From Planctomycetota bacterium (GTDB lineage Bacteria; Planctomycetota; UBA8742; UBA2392), in the NCBI GenBank assembly GCA_020845475.1, contig JADLFN010000074.1, positions 1 through 64,000 on the forward strand: a stretch of DNA of 64,000 nucleotides. The letters run 5' to 3'. Below are positions 34,363 to 42,635 of the stretch, piece after piece (positions within the stretch are counted from its first letter, which is position 1; each line of letters opens with the position of its first letter). Both the position numbers and the translations under genes were made by a program. A model generated the notes under the pieces. The model saw nothing but the letters and a program-made list of their open reading frames with translations, made no database searches and was not told where the DNA came from.

Positions 34363-36129
34363 ATGGCAGGACCCGCGCCGCAACAAGCTCCCGCGACTGT
34401 GAACGTCAAGATTGACGGCGTTCCCTATACCGTGCCCAAGGGCGCGAACGTGCTGGACGTCTGCCTCAAGGCGGGCCGCGCCAACAAGGATTACCCTGAC
34501 CAGCGCGAGGGCGGGCCGCATTACGTGCCGCACTTCTGCTGGCACCCCGGCCTGAGCATTTCCGGCAACTGCCGCATGTGCTTTGTGAAAATCACGACGT
34601 ACATGAAGAAGGGCGACCAGCTCGTACCCAACACCATGCCCACGATTGCCTGCAACAGCACCGTGGCCGAGGGCATGGAGATCGACACCAAATCGGCCGA
34701 GGTGCAGAAGATCCGCGCCGGCATCATGGACCTTGAGCTGCTCAACCACCCGCTCGATTGCCCGGAATGCGACAAGGCCGGTGAATGCCGTTTGCAGGAT
34801 TACGATTACGACTACGGCAACGACCACAGCAAGTTCGACTTCCAGAAGGTCGAGCGCCACATCAAGAGCCTTGGCTCGAAGATCAACATCTGGGGCACGC
34901 GCTGCATTCTGTGCTCGCGCTGCATCCGCGTTTGCGACGAAATCTCCGGCACCAGTGAACTCGCCTTTGTGAACCGCGGCGACCGCAGCGTGATTGACAT
35001 TTTCCCCACGCGCCCGCTGGAAAACTCGATTGCGCTCAACACGGTTGAAGTCTGCCCCGTGGGCGCTTTGAAAAACAAAGACTTCCTTTACACCGCGCGC
35101 GTCTGGAACCTCGACGAAAATCCCGGCGTGTGCGGCTTGTGCTCCAAGGGTTGTGCGGTGCGCGTGGACTCGCTCAAGGGAGTAGTGAAGCGCATCATGG
35201 CGCGCGAGAACCTGGACGTGAACGGCTTCTGGATCTGCGACCAGGGCCGCCTCGATTACAAGTGGGTCAACAGCGAAAAGCGCTTTGACCGCCCGCTGCT
35301 CAAGGGTGCGTCGGGCGACCGCAGCGTGAGCTGGGCCAGCGGCTACACCAAGGCCGCCGACGCGCTCGCCAAGTTCAAGTCCGAAGCCGGCGATTCCTGG
35401 ATCCTGACCCACGCCAGTGCCACCAACGAAGAACTCTGGCTCGTCAAGCAGCTCGCCTCCGCATTGGGCGTGAGCAACCAGGCGGTGCTGGCCGCGCCCG
35501 ATCGCGGGCCGATCAACTACCCCGGTTTCAAAGCGCCCAGCGACGCCAACGCCAACCGCGCCGGCGCGAAGCTGATTCTCGGCGTCGAGAACGCCGAGGA
35601 CAGCGTTGCCAGGTTCGTCGCCGCCGCCAAGGAAGGGCGCGTCAGGAACGTGTTCGTGCTCGGCGGCGCGCCGCACGGTCTTGAAGGCCTGCCGCAAGTG
35701 GCTGACGCGCTCGGCCAGCAGGCGGTGGGCAATATCGTCGCCATTGATTTCCAGCAGAGCGTGCTGACCGATCTGGCACACATTGCCCTGGCAAGCCAGA
35801 CGTGGCTCGAAAACGGTGGAAGCTGGATTAACAGCGACAACCGCCTGCAGGCCTTCAGGCCCGCACTGCCCTTTGGCCTGCAAGGCCGCGCTACGACGGA
35901 AATCCTGCAAGAGCTGCTCGCGCGCATTTCGCCTGCGCCGGCCGCGCAGGCCCCGGCCACGACAGAAGCGCAGTCCGGCGGCACAGCCACTGCCATTGTC
36001 GCCAGCGCTCCGGCGCGCGTCACGCTTGGCGCGGCTGCGCTCTTTGACGAGCTGGCCAAAGCGCTGCCGCCACTTGTGGGCCACTCACACCTGTCGCTGA
36101 TCCGCAGCAAAGGCGCGAAGCTGCAATAG
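34363..36129 (+). CDS. nuoG: NuoG-like iron-sulfur subunit (solitary)
   Basis: A 588-residue protein with the NuoG cofactor set. An N-terminal 2Fe-2S domain is ligated by CWHPGLSISGNCRMC and a later Cys (PTIACNS). A His/Cys 4Fe-4S motif follows (HPLDCPECDKAGEC), then a ferredoxin-like 4Fe-4S pair (CILCSRCIRVC and CPVGAL), then the start of the molybdopterin-oxidoreductase domain (CGLCSKGCAVRV...WICDQGRLDYKW). After about residue 330 the domain is shorter than in most NuoG proteins (typically 680-900) and ends in an Ala/Pro-rich stretch. GGAGG precedes the ATG. No other complex I gene is near, so it may serve complex I encoded elsewhere or an electron-bifurcating hydrogenase or dehydrogenase. 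Confidence 0.82.
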   Translation: MAGPAPQQAPATVNVKIDGVPYTVPKGANVLDVCLKAGRANKDYPDQREGGPHYVPHFCWHPGLSISGNCRMCFVKITTYMKKGDQLVPNTMPTIACNSTVAEGMEIDTKSAEVQKIRAGIMDLELLNHPLDCPECDKAGECRLQDYDYDYGNDHSKFDFQKVERHIKSLGSKINIWGTRCILCSRCIRVCDEISGTSELAFVNRGDRSVIDIFPTRPLENSIALNTVEVCPVGALKNKDFLYTARVWNLDENPGVCGLCSKGCAVRVDSLKGVVKRIMARENLDVNGFWICDQGRLDYKWVNSEKRFDRPLLKGASGDRSVSWASGYTKAADALAKFKSEAGDSWILTHASATNEELWLVKQLASALGVSNQAVLAAPDRGPINYPGFKAPSDANANRAGAKLILGVENAEDSVARFVAAAKEGRVRNVFVLGGAPHGLEGLPQVADALGQQAVGNIVAIDFQQSVLTDLAHIALASQTWLENGGSWINSDNRLQAFRPALPFGLQGRATTEILQELLARISPAPAAQAPATTEAQSGGTATAIVASAPARVTLGAAALFDELAKALPPLVGHSHLSLIRSKGAKLQ

Positions 36130-36180
36130 TGCGGCGGGGATTGGCAATGACCGTGCGCGCACGGCGTTCGTGCTTTTCAT

Positions 36181-36213
36181 TGGCAATTGATAACGGCTAA
36201 TTGGAAATTGCCA
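36181..36213. repeat. Palindrome overlapping the GTPase leader
   Basis: TGGCAATT (36181-36188) and AATTGCCA (36206-36213) pair perfectly around an 17-bp loop that contains further AATTG-type words. The right arm ends two bases before the ATG at 36216, so in mRNA the hairpin could hide the start region. A 14-bp palindrome (CCGTGCGCGCACGG, 36151-36164) lies just upstream. Confidence 0.6.
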
Positions 36214-36215
36214 CT

Positions 36216-38087
36216 ATGGCTGGTCCTCCCAACACGCTGACGCAACGCCTGGATGAGAAAGTCGCCGCGGGACTGCACGAAGAGCGCGTCCTGCTCAACG
36301 AGCTGCGCGATTTGCTGATCAAACAGGATTTCGGTGAGCAGATTGTTTCGCAGGCGACATCGCTCAAGGATCACCTCGAAGAGCTGTTCCTGCTCGTGAT
36401 CGTGGGCGAGGTCAAAGCCGGCAAATCGAGTTTCATCAATACGCTGCTCAACGCCGACGTGTGCAAGGTGGGCGCGATTCCCACCACCGACAAGATCCAT
36501 ATTTTGAAGCACGGTGACGTCGAGCGCGAAAAAATCTTTGAGGAGTTCCTCGTCGAGAAGCAGTTGCCCTTTGAGGCGCTGCGCAACATCAATATCGTCG
36601 ATACGCCGGGCACGAACTCGATTGTCAAGCGCCACGGCGAGATCACCGAAAGTTTCATCCCGCGTTGCGACCTGGTGCTGTTCACGACCAGCGTTGACCG
36701 CCCGTTTTCCGAGACCGAGCGCGAGTTTTTGCAGCTGATCGTCAGCCAGTGGTCGAAGAAGATCCTGTTCATCCTGACCAAGAAGGACATCAAAGAGCCC
36801 CACGAACTCGATGAAATCCAGAAGTTCGTGATGGAGCAGATGAAGAAGTTCTTTGACATCGAGCCGCTGCTCTTCATCGTCAGCGCCAAGGAAGCGCGCA
36901 AGGCCAAGCAAAGCGGCGACAACGCGCTCTATGAACAGAGCGGCTTCAAGGCGCTCGAGGACTATTTGTTCAAAACGCTGAGCGAGGGCGAAAAGCTCAA
37001 GCTCAAGCTGGAAAGCCCGATCGATTCCAGCGTCGCCATATGCGACACCGTGATCGGCGAGTTTGACCGTCGCCTCGAAGAGCTACGCGACGATCGCAAG
37101 GTGCTCGAAAACATCCGCTCGCAGCTCGAACAGAGCGAAACCGACCTGAAGGAAAACTACGGCCGCTTCATCCTCGAGATTGACAACGTGCTCTATGAAA
37201 TGGAGCGCCGTGGCCGCAACTGGATCGACGACACCGTCAAGATCACGAACCTCGGCATCCTGCGCAGCAACGAGCGCTTCCGCGGGCGCTTCAAGGAAGA
37301 AGTGATCAAGGATTACGAAATCAAGATCGACGAAGTGCTTAACCGGGCCGTCGATTGGTTCATGAAAAAGTACCTGAAGGTCTGGCAGGACACGACAGAG
37401 TATTTCGCCGACCAGGCCGCCAAGCGCCCCCACGAGGGCATGGTGGGCAAAGTTGCTGGCAAGTTCGAGTACAACCGCGAGCGCATCTACGACATGGTGC
37501 GCGCCAACGCCAAAGACCAGGTCAAGAACTTCGACTACGACCAGCAGGTGCGCCAGTTCATGGGCCGCGCCGGCATGGGCATCAATGCCGCGTTTGCGGG
37601 CACTTTTCTGGGCGTAGGCGGCGCGGCTTTGGTTGTAGCGCTCACCACGGCCGCGGGTTTCACGGTGGTTGACGTGACCGGCATCCTCGGCGGCCTGACA
37701 CTCTTGACGGGCAGCCTGTTTGTGCTTCCCATGCAGCGTCGCAAGATCCGGGGCGAGTTCTCCGACAAAGTGCTGGAGCTCAAATCGGGCCTGACGAAAG
37801 TGCTTCAGGAGCAGATCCAGAAAGAGGCGCGCGAAGCGATCGAGAAGATCCGCGAGAGCTTCGGCCCGTTCTTTGATTACGTCAAACGCACCAGCGGCGC
37901 CGTGGAAGAATCACGCAACAAGGTGCGCCAGATCCGCGAGGGCTTCCTCGAACTCAAGCGCAAGTTCGGCAAGACGCTCGAAGAAGAAAAAGGCGCGCTT
38001 ACTTCGCGCGACAGCGCTGTGAAAGCCACAAGCACAGACGAACCCGCGCCGCCGGCACCCGCAACTCCGCAGGCGCAAACCGAGTAA
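36216..38087 (+). CDS. Bacterial dynamin-like GTPase
   Basis: A 623-residue dynamin-superfamily protein. The G domain has G1 VGEVKAGKSSF, a G2 Thr in IPTTDKI, G3 NIVDTPGTNS and G4 LTKKD. Long helical middle and GTPase-effector-like regions follow (coiled-coil segments about 280-330 and 500-590). One Gly/Ala-rich hydrophobic hairpin (about 450-500: AGMGINAAFAGTFLGVGGAALVVAL...VVDVTGILGGLTLLTGSLFVL) is a likely membrane-insertion paddle. Bacterial dynamin-like proteins remodel or repair membranes. ATG 36216 is preferred to a TTG five codons upstream. It follows nuoG by about 90 bp. Confidence 0.82.
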   Translation: MAGPPNTLTQRLDEKVAAGLHEERVLLNELRDLLIKQDFGEQIVSQATSLKDHLEELFLLVIVGEVKAGKSSFINTLLNADVCKVGAIPTTDKIHILKHGDVEREKIFEEFLVEKQLPFEALRNINIVDTPGTNSIVKRHGEITESFIPRCDLVLFTTSVDRPFSETEREFLQLIVSQWSKKILFILTKKDIKEPHELDEIQKFVMEQMKKFFDIEPLLFIVSAKEARKAKQSGDNALYEQSGFKALEDYLFKTLSEGEKLKLKLESPIDSSVAICDTVIGEFDRRLEELRDDRKVLENIRSQLEQSETDLKENYGRFILEIDNVLYEMERRGRNWIDDTVKITNLGILRSNERFRGRFKEEVIKDYEIKIDEVLNRAVDWFMKKYLKVWQDTTEYFADQAAKRPHEGMVGKVAGKFEYNRERIYDMVRANAKDQVKNFDYDQQVRQFMGRAGMGINAAFAGTFLGVGGAALVVALTTAAGFTVVDVTGILGGLTLLTGSLFVLPMQRRKIRGEFSDKVLELKSGLTKVLQEQIQKEAREAIEKIRESFGPFFDYVKRTSGAVEESRNKVRQIREGFLELKRKFGKTLEEEKGALTSRDSAVKATSTDEPAPPAPATPQAQTE

Positions 38088-38273
38088 GGCGGCAATCTAC
38101 CGGGTTGTCGATTTGAATTTGCGAGCCGCGCTTGTTGCCGATGAACCGTGTACCGGAGTCGATTTCGGCTCATGTATTCCCGCGAATCGATTACAACTGG
38201 CGCGCTTCGTTTGTAGCAGCGTTGCAGCCGCAGTTGTCTATTCCTATCGGGCGTGAAACTACAGGAGCGCACC

Positions 38274-38621
38274 ATGGGTGAAATCATCTTCTATAAAGAG
38301 AACAACGCCGCGGGCGAAGAGTTGGGCCGCTTGGACGATTCACCGGGTCAGGAGTTCAACTTCCTGCGTGGCGGGCCAGTGCCCAACGACCAGGCCAGTT
38401 CCATGCGCCTCAAGAATGTGCGCGAGGGGTGCATCATCAAGCTGTTTGACCATCCGCGCGGCTCACTGACCGCGGACTGGTGCCAGATTGAAGTGATCAA
38501 GAGCGCGCCCGATTACGTCGTGCCGAGCTTCGAGCAGAGATACGCCGATGAATTTGTGCGCGTAGCTTTCTACCACAAGAACGGCCTTGATGGCCGCGTC
38601 TCGCGCATCGAACTCGACTAA
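38274..38621 (+). CDS. Small hypothetical protein, possibly crystallin-like
   Basis: A 115-residue soluble protein with no signal peptide. The pattern 'EIIFYKENNAAGEELGRL...SSMRLKNVREGCIIKLFDHPRGSL' has spaced aromatic and Ser/Gly residues that faintly recall beta/gamma-crystallin strands, but the match is weak. The C-terminal third (YADEFVRVAFYHKNGLDGRVSRIEL) is another likely strand pair. GGAG precedes ATG 38274. It lies between a dynamin-like GTPase and comEA. Function unknown. Confidence 0.55.
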   Translation: MGEIIFYKENNAAGEELGRLDDSPGQEFNFLRGGPVPNDQASSMRLKNVREGCIIKLFDHPRGSLTADWCQIEVIKSAPDYVVPSFEQRYADEFVRVAFYHKNGLDGRVSRIELD

Positions 38622-38628
38622 CTTTCGC

Positions 38629-38994
38629 TCAGCGCTCAAAGCTGACAAAGGGCGTCATGCGCTCGAGATTGGCCGCAGAAATGCCGCCGGCGACTTTGGC
38701 CAGTTGCTCGAGGTTTTCAATAGGCGCTTTGCGGCGGGCTTCGATGATTTTCTCGGCTTTCTTGGCGCCAATGCCGGGCAGAGCCGAGAGTTCGGCGACG
38801 CCGGCCTTGTTCACGTAAACACGCGCGGGCGGAGGCTTTTCGTGCGAGAAGCCCACATCACGCGTGCGACCGCGCGTGAGCATCGCCGCCGCGGCCAGCC
38901 CGCCGAAGATCACCAAAAGCACGAGCAGGGCCGCAGCTTCACGGGCATGAAGCCGATACCAGGCAAAGGCGGGAACGTTTACTGTATCGGCCAT
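38629..38994 (-). CDS. ComEA-like helix-hairpin-helix protein
   Basis: A 121-residue protein with one N-terminal membrane helix (about 18-38, AAALLVLLVIFGGLAAAAML), a short linker, and a C-terminal ComEA-type double helix-hairpin-helix DNA-binding domain (VYVNKAGVAELSALPGIGAKKAEKIIEARRKAPIENLEQLAKV). ComEA binds incoming DNA in the periplasm during natural transformation; stand-alone HhH membrane proteins can have other roles. The start ATG (38994) overlaps the ruvC start on the other strand, and no RBS is seen on this strand. The frame extends upstream into ruvC. Confidence 0.75.
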   Translation of the reverse strand: MADTVNVPAFAWYRLHAREAAALLVLLVIFGGLAAAAMLTRGRTRDVGFSHEKPPPARVYVNKAGVAELSALPGIGAKKAEKIIEARRKAPIENLEQLAKVAGGISAANLERMTPFVSFER

Positions 38995-39475
38995 GGTAAT
39001 TCGCGTTCTTGGTCTGGATCCCGGCACACAGCGCGTGGGCTTTGCATTGCTGGCCGCTAACGGCTCGCGCCTGCAACTCATTGAAGCGGGCGCGCTTTGC
39101 GCAAACAAGCGCCTGCCCTACGCAAAGCGCCTGGGTGCACTCTACAGCGACCTCTGCGCGCTAATTACGCGCCTGGCACCCAATGAAGCCGCGATCGAAG
39201 CCGCGTTCGTGGGCATCAATGCACGCAGCGCTTTGAAAATCGGCGAGGGCCGCGGTGTGGCACTCGCGGCCCTTGCCAACTGCGGGCTCACGCCAGCGGA
39301 GTATCCGCCCGCCACGATCAAACGCGCGGCTACGGGCAAAGGTGCAGCGAGCAAGCAGCAGGTAGCGCGAATGATTGCCCTGCAACTGGGGCTGCGCGAA
39401 GCCCCCAAACCCGAAGATGCCACGGACGCCTGCGCCGTGGCGCTGTGCCACACAAACCGACGCAAGGGGCGTTAG
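38993..39475 (+). CDS. ruvC: Holliday junction resolvase RuvC
   Basis: A 160-residue RuvC resolvase that cuts Holliday junctions in recombination. Catalytic acidic residues are visible: Asp in VLGLDPGTQ, Glu in EAAIEAAFVG, and the paired Asp in PEDATDACAVALCH. 'GEGRGVALAAL' and the Lys/Arg-rich 'PATIKRAATGKGAASKQQV' match family contact regions. Length is normal (150-180). Its ATG shares bases with the comEA-like ATG on the other strand (CATG at 38992-38995). ruvA and ruvB are not in the window. It ends convergently, overlapping the next gene's stop by 4 bp. Confidence 0.92.
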   Translation: MVIRVLGLDPGTQRVGFALLAANGSRLQLIEAGALCANKRLPYAKRLGALYSDLCALITRLAPNEAAIEAAFVGINARSALKIGEGRGVALAALANCGLTPAEYPPATIKRAATGKGAASKQQVARMIALQLGLREAPKPEDATDACAVALCHTNRRKGR

Positions 39476-42400
39476 TACCCCTCTTCTTCTTCGTCTGTGC
39501 CGTTGATCTGGTCTTCGATGGTTTTGATGCGCGGGTTCTTGGGGTCGAGTTGTTTGGCTTCTTCGAGCGCCTTTTTGGCTTTCTCTTTGTCTCCGGCGTT
39601 GAGCCAGGTTACGGCGATGTCGAGCACCGCGCCTACATCTATGGCGAGCGCTTCTTCGGGTGTGCCGGTGGCCAGCTTGCGCACGATGGTGTACTCGAAC
39701 ACCGCGTCATCCCAGCGCTTGAGCTTGCGCAACGCAAAGGCCCTGAACTCGTGAACCTTGCGTTCCATGGGTGCCGTGTAGATCGCCTGCTGGCACATCT
39801 CCTGCATCTTCTCCCAGTCGCGGCTTTCGCGGTACACGTTCTCAATCAGCCACATGCGCACTTCGTAATTGGCTTCATCGACCGCCATCCATTCTTCGGC
39901 GATCTTCCTGGCTTCCTCTTTGTTCTGGCGGCCGACGTGATACTGGAAAAGCGCCATCTTGGGCTGCGGAGCCTCGCGCCACGCATCGCGCGCTTCATTA
40001 ATATAGTGCAGCGCCGTTTCTGAGTCCTGCGCCTGTTGGGCCATCTGCGCCATCATCATGAACACCTGGTAGTCTTCGAGGCCGCGCGCCAGCGCCTTCT
40101 CGAGGTAAGCGCGCATCTGCTTCTGGCGCTCGGCGGGCGCAAGCGCTTCATCGCCGCGCGCGAGCATGGCCTTGATGTAGCAGAAGTGCGCGCCTTCTTC
40201 GCCCTTGGCGTCCTCGGCGCCTTTGCGCGCGGCGATGCCCAGCCACGTCTCGCAGTCAAAGCGTGCGCCCTTTTGCATGTAGCCCAGCGCGAGGCGCACC
40301 AGTTCAGGGCGCGTGGCTTTGCCGTCCTCAGCCTTGATCAGCAAGTCCTCGACATCCTGCTCGGGTACGAACGGCACCATCTTCAAATGGGCGATGCGCG
40401 ACTTGCAGTATTCGAGGAAACGCGCGTCGAATTCCTCGATCTTCATGTTCAGGTTTTCGGCGAACACCTGGTCGGGCGTTTTCTTGCTGCCGAAATCGCG
40501 CAGCATCTTGGAAATCACGGCAAAGCCGCCCATGTGCTTGTCGAGGAACTCGCACATCACGTTGGCCAGGTAATAGGCGAACATCACCTTGCTGCCGTCC
40601 TGGAACCACTCGTTGAAGTTCCGCACGCTGGGAATGTCGCGCAGGTGGTAGTACCGGAAGAGCTGATCCTCCAGGTGGCGCTCCCACTCGGGGCGCGCGC
40701 GTTTTTCTTCGTAGCTTGAAAGGCCTTCCGCAAGCCAGCGCGGCACTTGCCCGTTGCTCAATTGAATCTGGAACACGTGGTCCATCTCGTGGCGTAGAGT
40801 GCTGGCCCAGTTGTAGGAGCCCACCGGCCGCGCTGTCGGGCCGTCCAGCGTAATCAGTTGGCCAAAACAAACGCCCAGCGCGGGCAGGCCTGTTACGCCG
40901 ATAGAGCGCACTTCGAAATCCGCGTGCTCGGGGAACGCCTCGACGGTGATTGGCGTGCGCGGCTCAAAGCCGTATTTCTTCGTCTGCGCCTCCCAGGCCT
41001 CTTCGAGCAGCTTGAAGTAGTAAATCGACATCACCTTGGCGTCTTTGTTGTGCACCAGCACGCGCCAGCGGCCATCGGGGCTCTCGATGCGCTGGTAGTT
41101 CTTGTAGCTGTCGAGCAGCGTGAGCAGGTTGACCGTCTGCAGGTTATTGCGCAGCGGGTCTTCCTTGAGCGCCACCTCGAGCGACTTTTTGCCGAGCACG
41201 TCATCGCCCTTGTTCATCGCGGCCATGCCCTGGCCGCGATAGAGCGTCCAGCGCTTGGGGTTGGCTTTGAGGCCGCGCTCGTACATGGGCAGTGCTTCCA
41301 CATACCTGAAGCGCTCGCTCAGTCCATCGGCAACGATTTCAAAGAACTCCGCGGGCTGCGGATTCACGGCCACAGCCGCGCTTTCAGCTGCCTCATAAAC
41401 TTCTTTGAGTGCCAGCGTTGCGCCGTGCAGGCCCTTGGCGCCCAGCGCCTTGAGGCTCTTGGGATTGATTGCAAGCGCGGCTTCGTAATCCTTCTGGCCG
41501 AGTTCGTATTGGTCTTTGCCGACGAGATAAACCGCGCGGAAGCAAAGCGCTTCGACGTTTTTGGGGTTGAGCTTGAGGCAGGTTTCGAGCGCCTTTCGGC
41601 CCTCTCCCGAGCGCCAGCGGAAGAAGAGCGCCAGCGCCTTCCACAGGTGCAGGTCGCTGTAGTTCGGGTTGACCTTCAGCATCGGCTCGACGTAATTGAC
41701 CATCGTGCTCGAGTCGTGGTTCTGTTCGAGGTAGAGGCGGGCCATCCACACGCTGGTGCGCATGTGGTTTTCGTCGGCCTTGAGCGCGTTGGCCCAGCAA
41801 TCGTTGGCTTCGTGCAGGCGGTTGAGCCAGAAGTAAGCTTCGCCCGCGCTGCACCAGAGATCGGCCAGTTCCGGCGCGGCTTCGCTGCCCTTCTTGGGTG
41901 CGAGCTCGGTTTTCTTCTTTGCGGCCACGGCGGCACGCACGGCGTCAAAGGACTTGCCGGCGTCGTCGTACTGGCCGACCTCGTTGAGAACCTTGCCCTT
42001 GAGCAAATGTCCGTCAATGTCCTGGGCGTCGGCGGCGATGAGTTTGCCGGCGGTCGTGGTTGTTTCGTCGTAGAGGCCGCCGTTGAACTGCAGGCGGCCC
42101 AGCGCAACCCAGGTCAGGCGCGAGATTTCTTTTTCGGCGGCAGTGGCGCTTTCAATGCACTTGTTGAGCGTGCTGACGGCCAGCTCGGGATCGCCGGACT
42201 GGAAGTAAGCCTCGGCCAGACCGCGGGCGGCCTGCTGGTCGGCGGGCGCTTCCTTGATGGCTTTCTTGAAGGCGGTCTTGGCGGATTTGTAGTTGCCGCG
42301 CGAAAGGGCCTGTTCGCCCTCGACGATCGCGGACTGGGCAACTTCGGGGTCACCTTCTTCGGGCTGTTCTTTGGGCGGACGCGGCCTGCGTTGGGCGTCA

Positions 42401-42477
42401 AGCGGCGCGAGCACAAAGCTGCCCGCGAAAAGCGCCAGGAACAGGATTGACAGCACTCTCAGGCTGCGAAAAGGCAT
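39472..42477 (-). CDS. Exported TPR protein with a gluzincin-type metallopeptidase domain
   Basis: A 1,001-residue protein with a signal peptide (LRVLSILFLALFAGSFVLAPLDA). Most of it is TPR-like helical repeats (about 45-480 and 720-980). In the middle lies a peptidase-MA-like domain with the zinc motif HEMDH, followed by 'PRWLAEGLSSYEE', which supplies the third ligand (Glu). The repeats probably bind partners while the protease acts outside the cytoplasm; substrates unknown. It runs convergently toward ruvC and is back to back with the sigma-54 regulator. A highly acidic C-terminus (DEEEEGY) ends it. Confidence 0.75.
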   Translation of the reverse strand: MPFRSLRVLSILFLALFAGSFVLAPLDAQRRPRPPKEQPEEGDPEVAQSAIVEGEQALSRGNYKSAKTAFKKAIKEAPADQQAARGLAEAYFQSGDPELAVSTLNKCIESATAAEKEISRLTWVALGRLQFNGGLYDETTTTAGKLIAADAQDIDGHLLKGKVLNEVGQYDDAGKSFDAVRAAVAAKKKTELAPKKGSEAAPELADLWCSAGEAYFWLNRLHEANDCWANALKADENHMRTSVWMARLYLEQNHDSSTMVNYVEPMLKVNPNYSDLHLWKALALFFRWRSGEGRKALETCLKLNPKNVEALCFRAVYLVGKDQYELGQKDYEAALAINPKSLKALGAKGLHGATLALKEVYEAAESAAVAVNPQPAEFFEIVADGLSERFRYVEALPMYERGLKANPKRWTLYRGQGMAAMNKGDDVLGKKSLEVALKEDPLRNNLQTVNLLTLLDSYKNYQRIESPDGRWRVLVHNKDAKVMSIYYFKLLEEAWEAQTKKYGFEPRTPITVEAFPEHADFEVRSIGVTGLPALGVCFGQLITLDGPTARPVGSYNWASTLRHEMDHVFQIQLSNGQVPRWLAEGLSSYEEKRARPEWERHLEDQLFRYYHLRDIPSVRNFNEWFQDGSKVMFAYYLANVMCEFLDKHMGGFAVISKMLRDFGSKKTPDQVFAENLNMKIEEFDARFLEYCKSRIAHLKMVPFVPEQDVEDLLIKAEDGKATRPELVRLALGYMQKGARFDCETWLGIAARKGAEDAKGEEGAHFCYIKAMLARGDEALAPAERQKQMRAYLEKALARGLEDYQVFMMMAQMAQQAQDSETALHYINEARDAWREAPQPKMALFQYHVGRQNKEEARKIAEEWMAVDEANYEVRMWLIENVYRESRDWEKMQEMCQQAIYTAPMERKVHEFRAFALRKLKRWDDAVFEYTIVRKLATGTPEEALAIDVGAVLDIAVTWLNAGDKEKAKKALEEAKQLDPKNPRIKTIEDQINGTDEEEEGY

Positions 42478-42635
42478 GAAAACCTCCGGCCATCGTGGCC
42501 AACCATATTACGGCTGGGCGGCGTCAAACGTTCATGTTATCCGGCCTGGGGGCGCAAAGGGGGATTTCTGCGCTGGTAGAGGAACATACAATGACGTATG
42601 GATGTTAGAGGAGTGTCAGCGTTCCGGGCGGGGCG

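Noticed and set aside
34330-36084. Long antisense frame over nuoG
   Set aside because: The sense strand encodes clear iron-sulfur motifs; the antisense product is Ala/Arg/Val-rich with no domain, a GC-bias shadow.
36151-36164. 14-bp palindrome CCGTGCGCGCACGG as a terminator after nuoG
   Set aside because: It has no loop or T-tract of the kind needed; it may still be a protein-binding site.
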